Assembly (NCBI GenBank): GCA_025963965.1
Contig: JAOPZS010000136.1
Location: 1 to 64,000 of the forward strand
Direction: 5' to 3'
DNA length: 64,000 nucleotides
Source of the DNA: Solirubrobacterales bacterium
GTDB taxonomy: Bacteria; Actinomycetota; Thermoleophilia; Solirubrobacterales; Solirubrobacteraceae
Position numbers and translations under genes: made by a program. Under the pieces are notes generated by a model. That model was not told where the DNA came from and made no database searches. It was given only the letters and a program-made list of their open reading frames with translations. Below, in pieces: positions 59,381-64,000 of this stretch (position 1 is its first letter; every line of letters begins with the position of its first letter).

Positions 59381-59824
59381 TCACGGGGACTCGGCGCCGG
59401 GCACCGCGTAGACGCGCAACCCGTCCCGAATCCAGTCCGGGATCTCCAGCTTCCCGGGGGGCGCGCCGCCGGCGAGCGTGTGCGTCGAGACGCACACGTG
59501 CCGCAGCCGCATCGCGACCAGCAGCTCGTCCCCGCGCATCGCGTCGATCTCGGTCGTGATCGCGGTGCGACCCAGCCGCACGACCCGTGCCGTGAGCGCG
59601 AGCACGTCGTCGAAGCGGGCGGGGGCGCGAAAGTCGATCTCGGCGTGCGCGACGACGACGTCGACGCCGCGCTGCACCATCTCCTGCCACGGCCCGACGG
59701 CCTCGCGCCAGAGCTCGGTGAAGGCGACGTCGAAGTAGGCGAGGTAGTTGGCGTTGAAGACGATGCCCTGCGGGTCGCACTCGCCGTAGCGGACGCGAAG
59801 CCGATGGACGAACGGGGCGGGCAT
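59381..59824 (-). CDS. Acyl-CoA thioesterase (4-hydroxybenzoyl-CoA thioesterase type)
   Basis: A 147-residue hotdog-fold enzyme. RVRYGECDPQGIVFNANYLAYFDVAFTELW contains the catalytic Asp (here C-D-P-Q-G), with VVVAHAEIDFRAPARFDDVLAL following. It hydrolyses an acyl-CoA; the chain preference is unknown. It begins 11 bases after the GCS2 ligase stop on the same strand, so the pair is co-transcribed. Confidence 0.88.
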   Translation of the reverse strand: MPAPFVHRLRVRYGECDPQGIVFNANYLAYFDVAFTELWREAVGPWQEMVQRGVDVVVAHAEIDFRAPARFDDVLALTARVVRLGRTAITTEIDAMRGDELLVAMRLRHVCVSTHTLAGGAPPGKLEIPDWIRDGLRVYAVPGAESP

Positions 59825-59835
59825 CGCCGGGAAGC

Positions 59836-60948
59836 TCAGGCGGCCTGCGGCGCGGTTCGCTCGACGATCTCGCCCATCAGCTCGCGCAGGTCGCGGTTGG
59901 CCTCGAAGACCATCTGCTGACGAAGCGCTCCGTTGCCGGCCCGGAGCAGGTCCTCGAGCCCTTCGAGCTGATCGGCGCAGCGCAGCTCGAGCGCGTGCGG
60001 GCGCAGCTCCTCGAGCAGTTCCGCCGTCATCTCGCGCACGCCCCGGCGCTTTCCGCTCGTGTGGTCGAGCAGCTCGGCCTCGAGTCCGTGCCGGGCGGCG
60101 AGCCAGCGGTTCTCGTCGAGCACCTCCCATGGCGGGTCGACCATCTCCGCGCCCGCCTCGAACCCCTCGGTCAGGCGCTTGACGAGCGACAGTACGAGCG
60201 CGGCCAGTGCCAGCGTGTGCTCGACCCGCGTCTGCGAGTCCATCGCCCTGATCTCGATCGTGCCGAGTCGCGGGTGTGGGCGCACGTCGTACCAGAGGAA
60301 CGTGTAGTCGTCGATGATCCCGCCGTCCATCAGGAACTCGACGCGCGCCTCGAAGTCGGCCCAGCCGTCGAAGCGGGGCGGCAGGCCGACGCGCGGGAAG
60401 GCGCGGAAGATGGGGACGCGGCTGGACATCAGGCCGGTCGGCTCCCCGCGCCACAGCGGCGAGTTCGCGGCCAGGGCGATCAGCAGTGGCACGTACGGGC
60501 GCAGGTTGTTGGCGACGTGAACCGTCTCCTCGGCGCCGCCCATCCCGACGTGCACGTGCATCCCGAACACGACCTCCTGGCGGGCGACGAAGCCGAGCGA
60601 GCGGATCAGCCCGCGGTAGCGGTCGTCGCTGACCACCCGCTGCTCCTCCCAGCGTGCGAACGGATGCGTCCCGGAGGCCCCGATCCGCAGATCCGCAGCG
60701 GCCGCGCGATGCGCAGTCAGCGCCCGCAGCGCCGTCAGCTCGACGCCGGCATCGCCGACGGTCGCGCACGGCGACGTGGCGATCTCGAGCACCGACTCGA
60801 GCAGCTCCGGCTTGATCTGCCCGGCCGGCGGCTCCTCGCCGAGGATCTGATCGATCGCGCTCGCCAGGTCGAGCGACTCGGCGTCGAGGATCATCAGCTC
60901 CTCCTCGATCCCCACGGTGTAGCGGGGACCAACGAATCGATGGTCCAT
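59836..60948 (-). CDS. GCS2/YbdK-type carboxylate-amine ligase
   Basis: A 370-residue glutamate-cysteine ligase family 2 protein: YTVGIEEELMILDAESLDLA, ELLESVLEIATSPC, FGMHVHVGM, SSRVPIFRAFPRVGLPPRFDGW, FLWYDVRPHPRLGTIEIRAMDSQT. These are the family blocks of YbdK, which ligates glutamate and cysteine weakly in vitro; actinobacteria generally use mycothiol, so the substrate is uncertain. ATG 60948 has TAGTCT 7 bases upstream (minus strand). Confidence 0.9.
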   Translation of the reverse strand: MDHRFVGPRYTVGIEEELMILDAESLDLASAIDQILGEEPPAGQIKPELLESVLEIATSPCATVGDAGVELTALRALTAHRAAAADLRIGASGTHPFARWEEQRVVSDDRYRGLIRSLGFVARQEVVFGMHVHVGMGGAEETVHVANNLRPYVPLLIALAANSPLWRGEPTGLMSSRVPIFRAFPRVGLPPRFDGWADFEARVEFLMDGGIIDDYTFLWYDVRPHPRLGTIEIRAMDSQTRVEHTLALAALVLSLVKRLTEGFEAGAEMVDPPWEVLDENRWLAARHGLEAELLDHTSGKRRGVREMTAELLEELRPHALELRCADQLEGLEDLLRAGNGALRQQMVFEANRDLRELMGEIVERTAPQAA

Positions 60949-60955
60949 GCCGGCC

Positions 60956-61074
60956 AGACTATCCGCCGCGCCAGCGCCACTCCCGGCTGTGGCCGGCGTG
61001 CGGCGCGATGCCGCCGCGCGACCCGCTCGGCGTCCTGCGGCCGTCGGCGGGTGAGGTGGCTGCGAGGCTAGGAT
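60956..61074. promoter_or_regulatory. Divergent leaderless promoters for the GCS2 ligase and ftsH
   Basis: Minus TAGTCT (60956-60961) ends 7 bases before the GCS2 ATG. Plus TAGGAT (61069-61074) ends 6 bases before the ftsH GTG. Confidence 0.5.
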
Positions 61075-61080
61075 GAGCTG

Positions 61081-63099
61081 GTGGCAGACGAGCCCGACCG
61101 GCCGGGGGCGACGCGCAGCGACGCGCATCCGCCGATGCCGCGCGACAAGCGCGGCTGGCAGGTGGCGCCGGCGCCCGACGGGCGCGGGATGCCCGAGCAG
61201 CCTGGCCAGCGCCCGCCGCACCGCCGCCCCGGGTTCCTGTGGTTCGTACTGGCGCTGATCGCGCTGAACTGGATCTCGGTGCTCGCATTCCAGCCGTCGA
61301 CCGGCGAACAGCGCGTCACCGTGCCGTTCAGCCCGTTCTTCCTCGAACAGGTCAAAGCGGGCAACGTCCGCTCGATCTCGTCCAAGGGCGACACGGTCGA
61401 AGGCAACTTCAAAGCCAAGCTCCGCTACCCGCCGAGCTCCAAGACGGCGACGCCGACCAAGCGGTTCGCGACGCAGGTCCCGACCTTCTGGAACGGCAGC
61501 CAGCTGTCGGCGCTGCTGCAGGAAAAGGGGGTCGAAATCAACGCCAAGTCGACGAGCACGAGCCAGTCGCTGCTGGCGGAGCTGCTGCTCGGCTTCGGAC
61601 CGACGCTGCTGATCGTCGGGCTGTTCGTGCTGCTGGCGCGCCGAGCCGCCAAAGGCGCCGGCGGGATGGGCGCGCTCGGTGCGTTCGGGCGCTCGCAGGC
61701 CAGGCGCATCGATCCCGAGACGATCCGCGTCACGTTCGACGACGTCGCGGGGATCGACGAGGCGAAGGCGGAGCTGTCGGAGATCGTGGACTTCCTGAAG
61801 AACCCGGATCGCTACGGGCGCCTCGGCGGCCGCATGCCCCACGGCGTGCTGCTGTCGGGCGCGCCCGGCACCGGCAAGACGCTGCTCGCGAGGGCGGTCG
61901 CCGGCGAGGCGCACGCCGCCTTCTTCTCGATCTCCGCTGCGGAGTTCATCGAGGCGATCGTCGGCGTCGGCGCGTCGCGCGTGCGAGACCTGTTCGCGAA
62001 GGCCAAGGAGGCGGCGCCGAGCATCATCTTCATCGACGAGATCGACGCGATCGGCCGCTCCCGCCAGGGCTCGGCCGCGATCGGCGGCGCAAACGACGAG
62101 CGCGAGCAGACGCTCGACCAGATCCTCACCGAGCTCGACGGCTTCGAGTCCTCTGAGGCGGTCGTCGTGCTCGCCGCGACAAACCGTCCGGACATCCTCG
62201 ACCCGGCGCTGCTGCGGGCGGGCCGCTTCGACCGGCGCGTGGTCGTGCAGCCGCCGGACCGCAAAGGGCGCATGGAAATACTCAAGGTCCACACGCGCTC
62301 GATCCCGCTCGCCGAGGACGTCGATCTCGACCGGCTCGCCGCCAGCACGCCGGGGATGGTCGGCGCCGACCTCGCCAACCTCGCCAACGAGGCGGCCCTG
62401 CTGGCGGCGCGGCGGGGCCACGACAAGGTCGAGACGGCGGACTTCACCGACTCCCTCGAGAAGATCCTGCTCGGCTCCCCCCGTGGCATCCTGCTCTCGC
62501 CGGCCGACCGCGAGCGCACCGCCTACCACGAGTCCGGGCACGCGCTCGTCGGGATGCTCACGCCCGGTGCCGACCCGGTTCGCAAGGTGTCGATCATCCC
62601 CCGTGGAATGGCTCTCGGCGTGACGCTCGCGACTCCAGACAGCGATCGCGTCTCCTACAGCATCGAGGAGCTCGACGCGAAGATCCGCGTCGCGCTCGGC
62701 GGCCGCGTCGCAGAGGAGACCGTCTACGGCTCGATCACGACGGGCGCCGAGTCGGACATCCAGCAGCTCACGCAGATCGCGCGCCAGATGGTCGGCCGCT
62801 GGGGGATGAGCGAGGCGATCGGTCCCATCGCGGTGCTCCCATCCGACGGACAGGGGCCGCTGCTCCCCGGCGTCAGCGAGACCTCCCAGCGCACGCAGGA
62901 GCTGATCGACGAGGAGACGCAACGGCTCGTCGGGGAGGCCCACGCGGCCGTCGCGACGCTGCTCGGCGAGCACCGCGAGCAGCTCGAGAGCCTGGCGCAC
63001 GCGCTGCTGGCAGCAGAGACACTCGACGCCCCCGAGGCCTACGCGGCGGCCGGCGTTCCGCTTCGCCCCGCCGAGATCGCGACGCCCGCGCCGGTCTGA
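61081..63099 (+). CDS. ftsH: ATP-dependent zinc metalloprotease FtsH
   Basis: A 672-residue membrane AAA protease. A Pro/Arg-rich cytoplasmic N-terminus of about 50 residues, TM1 (about 53-70), extracytoplasmic region, TM2 (about 165-182), the AAA domain with Walker A GAPGTGKT (from G260) and [14 protein letters not shown] ([21 protein letters not shown]), then the protease site HESGH (H483, E484, H487). The pore motif, normally FVG, is AIVGVG. GTG 61081 fits a leaderless hexamer. Confidence 0.94.
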   Translation: MADEPDRPGATRSDAHPPMPRDKRGWQVAPAPDGRGMPEQPGQRPPHRRPGFLWFVLALIALNWISVLAFQPSTGEQRVTVPFSPFFLEQVKAGNVRSISSKGDTVEGNFKAKLRYPPSSKTATPTKRFATQVPTFWNGSQLSALLQEKGVEINAKSTSTSQSLLAELLLGFGPTLLIVGLFVLLARRAAKGAGGMGALGAFGRSQARRIDPETIRVTFDDVAGIDEAKAELSEIVDFLKNPDRYGRLGGRMPHGVLLSGAPGTGKTLLARAVAGEAHAAFFSISAAEFIEAIVGVGASRVRDLFAKAKEAAPSIIFIDEIDAIGRSRQGSAAIGGANDEREQTLDQILTELDGFESSEAVVVLAATNRPDILDPALLRAGRFDRRVVVQPPDRKGRMEILKVHTRSIPLAEDVDLDRLAASTPGMVGADLANLANEAALLAARRGHDKVETADFTDSLEKILLGSPRGILLSPADRERTAYHESGHALVGMLTPGADPVRKVSIIPRGMALGVTLATPDSDRVSYSIEELDAKIRVALGGRVAEETVYGSITTGAESDIQQLTQIARQMVGRWGMSEAIGPIAVLPSDGQGPLLPGVSETSQRTQELIDEETQRLVGEAHAAVATLLGEHREQLESLAHALLAAETLDAPEAYAAAGVPLRPAEIATPAPV

Positions 63100-63170
63100 G
63101 CTCAACCGGCGGCCCGCCGTCCGGTATCGTCGGCGTGGGGAATTTCAGACGCGACAGGGAGGGTCTGCAG

Positions 63171-64000
63171 ATGTTCGACTACGTGATCGTCGGTGCAGGA
63201 TCGGCAGGCTGCGTGCTCGCCGCGCGGCTCAGCGAAGATCCCGACGTCAAGGTGCTGCTGCTCGAGTCCGGGCCCCCTGACGTCAAGGAGAACATCCACG
63301 TACCGCTCGGCTACCTGCAGCTGGGAGCCACGGATGTCGACTGGGACTACCACTCGGCACCGGAGGCTCACTGCGAGGGACGCCGCATCACCCTGCCGCG
63401 CGGGCGCGTGCTCGGCGGTTCCTCCTCGATCAACGCGATGGTCTACATCCGGGGGAACTCACGGGACTACGACGAATGGGGCGTCCCGGGGTGGGCCTGG
63501 GCAGACCTGCTCCCCTACTTCATCAAGGCCGAGGACAACGAGCGGGGCGCCTCGGAGTTTCACGGCGCAGGAGGCCCTCTGCCGGTCAGCGAAAGCCGCT
63601 CGCGCAATCGCATCGCGGCGGCCTTCGTCGATGCCGGCGAGCAGGCCGGCCTGCCGCGCAACCCTGACTTCAACGGACCGGAGCAGGACGGCGTCGGCGT
63701 CTACCAGGTGACGCAGCGGGGCGGCATGCGCGCCAGCGCGGCGGTCGCGTACCTGCACCCTGCGATGGAGCGCGAGAACCTCACGGTGATGCCGTACATG
63801 CACGTGGAACGGCTGATCTTCGACGGCAGGCGCGCGACCGGCGTCGCCGCGTCGCGGCTCGGCGAGGTTCAGGAGTTCACGGCCGAGCGCGAGGTGATCC
63901 TGTGCGGCGGTGCCTACAACTCGCCTCAGCTGCTGATGCTCTCGGGCGTCGGGCCTGCCGAGCACCTCGCGATGCGCGAAATCGAGCTGCTGCTCGACCA
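63171..64000 (+). CDS. GMC-family oxidoreductase, 3' end outside window
   Basis: The first 276 codons are present. The FAD-binding motif DYVIVGAGSAGCVLAARLSED is at the N-terminus, followed by GMC signature 1 (GRVLGGSSSINAMVYIRGN) and signature 2 (GAYNSPQLLMLSGVGP). Members include choline dehydrogenase and alcohol oxidases; the active-site His lies beyond the window, so the substrate cannot be judged. AGGGAGGG 7 bases before the ATG is a strong Shine-Dalgarno; TATCGT (63125-63130) is a possible -10. Confidence 0.93.
   Translation, partial: MFDYVIVGAGSAGCVLAARLSEDPDVKVLLLESGPPDVKENIHVPLGYLQLGATDVDWDYHSAPEAHCEGRRITLPRGRVLGGSSSINAMVYIRGNSRDYDEWGVPGWAWADLLPYFIKAEDNERGASEFHGAGGPLPVSESRSRNRIAAAFVDAGEQAGLPRNPDFNGPEQDGVGVYQVTQRGGMRASAAVAYLHPAMERENLTVMPYMHVERLIFDGRRATGVAASRLGEVQEFTAEREVILCGGAYNSPQLLMLSGVGPAEHLAMREIELLLD

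Noticed and set aside
59836-63105. A 1089-codon minus-strand open frame running from the GCS2 ligase through the whole of ftsH
   Set aside because: Only the part up to 60948 has protein-family features; the rest is the antisense of ftsH, rich in Arg/Asp/Gly low-complexity sequence typical of shadow frames in very GC-rich DNA.

Overview
The window is very GC-rich, gene-dense chromosomal DNA from an actinobacterium, most likely a deep-branching one of the Thermoleophilia/Solirubrobacterales type. This placement is inferred from family content and gene order; no rRNA is present to confirm it. Supporting signs are a SepIVA-like coiled-coil gene upstream of yceD-rpmF-plsX-acpP-rnc-smc-ftsY, the ffh-rpsP-khpA-rimM-trmD-rplS-lepB-rnhB block, a WhiG/FliA-type sigma factor beside a Xer recombinase, and abundant GTG starts. 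No tRNA, rRNA, CRISPR array, insertion sequence or prophage was found, and no stretch over 300 bases lacks a gene. The two largest non-coding stretches are 17356-17649 (structured leader and promoters) and 29217-29495 (tandem repeats plus a long hairpin).

Layout. 1-16468 (+) is a housekeeping region: division, fatty-acid/phospholipid supply, RNase III, SMC, the SRP pathway (ftsY, ffh), ribosomal proteins and their RNA-modification factors, signal peptidase and RNase HII. 16482-25468 is mixed metabolism (thiD, ilvD, a hydrolase, an F420/FMN-type oxidoreductase) with a Xer recombinase and an alternative sigma factor. 25561-29216 holds a degenerate EF-G-like GTPase, small hypothetical proteins and a short RNase HI. 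29496-33519 has divergent LytR-CpsA-Psr and FtsW/RodA genes (cell wall) and an EAL protein. 33516-39382 has divergent SDR and aldehyde dehydrogenase genes and two GT-C glycosyltransferases. 39397-46067 is a compact hopanoid operon (shc-hpnC-hpnD-hpnE-hpnG-hpnH): HpnCDE make squalene, Shc cyclises it, and HpnH/HpnG start side-chain extension. 46041-54015 has a flippase-like membrane protein, a fluoride-channel pair, HxlR and ArsR regulators, an ArsR-SRPBCC-MFS operon and a GGDEF-EAL protein. 54043-59261 (-) has two operons: a ferric-reductase-like/Ser-rich/ApbE redox module, and a response regulator-kinase-HtrA operon resembling MprAB-PepD. 59381-64000 has a thioesterase, a GCS2-type ligase, FtsH and the start of a GMC oxidoreductase.

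A theme running through the window is promoter layout. About twenty genes have a TAnnnT hexamer 6-10 bases before the start codon, which is the geometry of leaderless transcription. This rule was used to choose several starts. Genes without it (SPFH, EF-G-like, response regulator, sigma factor, GMC oxidoreductase, the 91-residue protein) carry clear Shine-Dalgarno sequences instead.

The most unusual items are an RNase III lacking several catalytic carboxylates, a sigma factor whose conserved N-terminus can only begin at CTG, an ApbE/ferric-reductase module whose third member is a Ser-rich anchored protein rather than an FMN-binding protein, a roughly 220-base hairpin-rich leader before a 91-residue protein, and three tandem 50-bp palindromic repeats.
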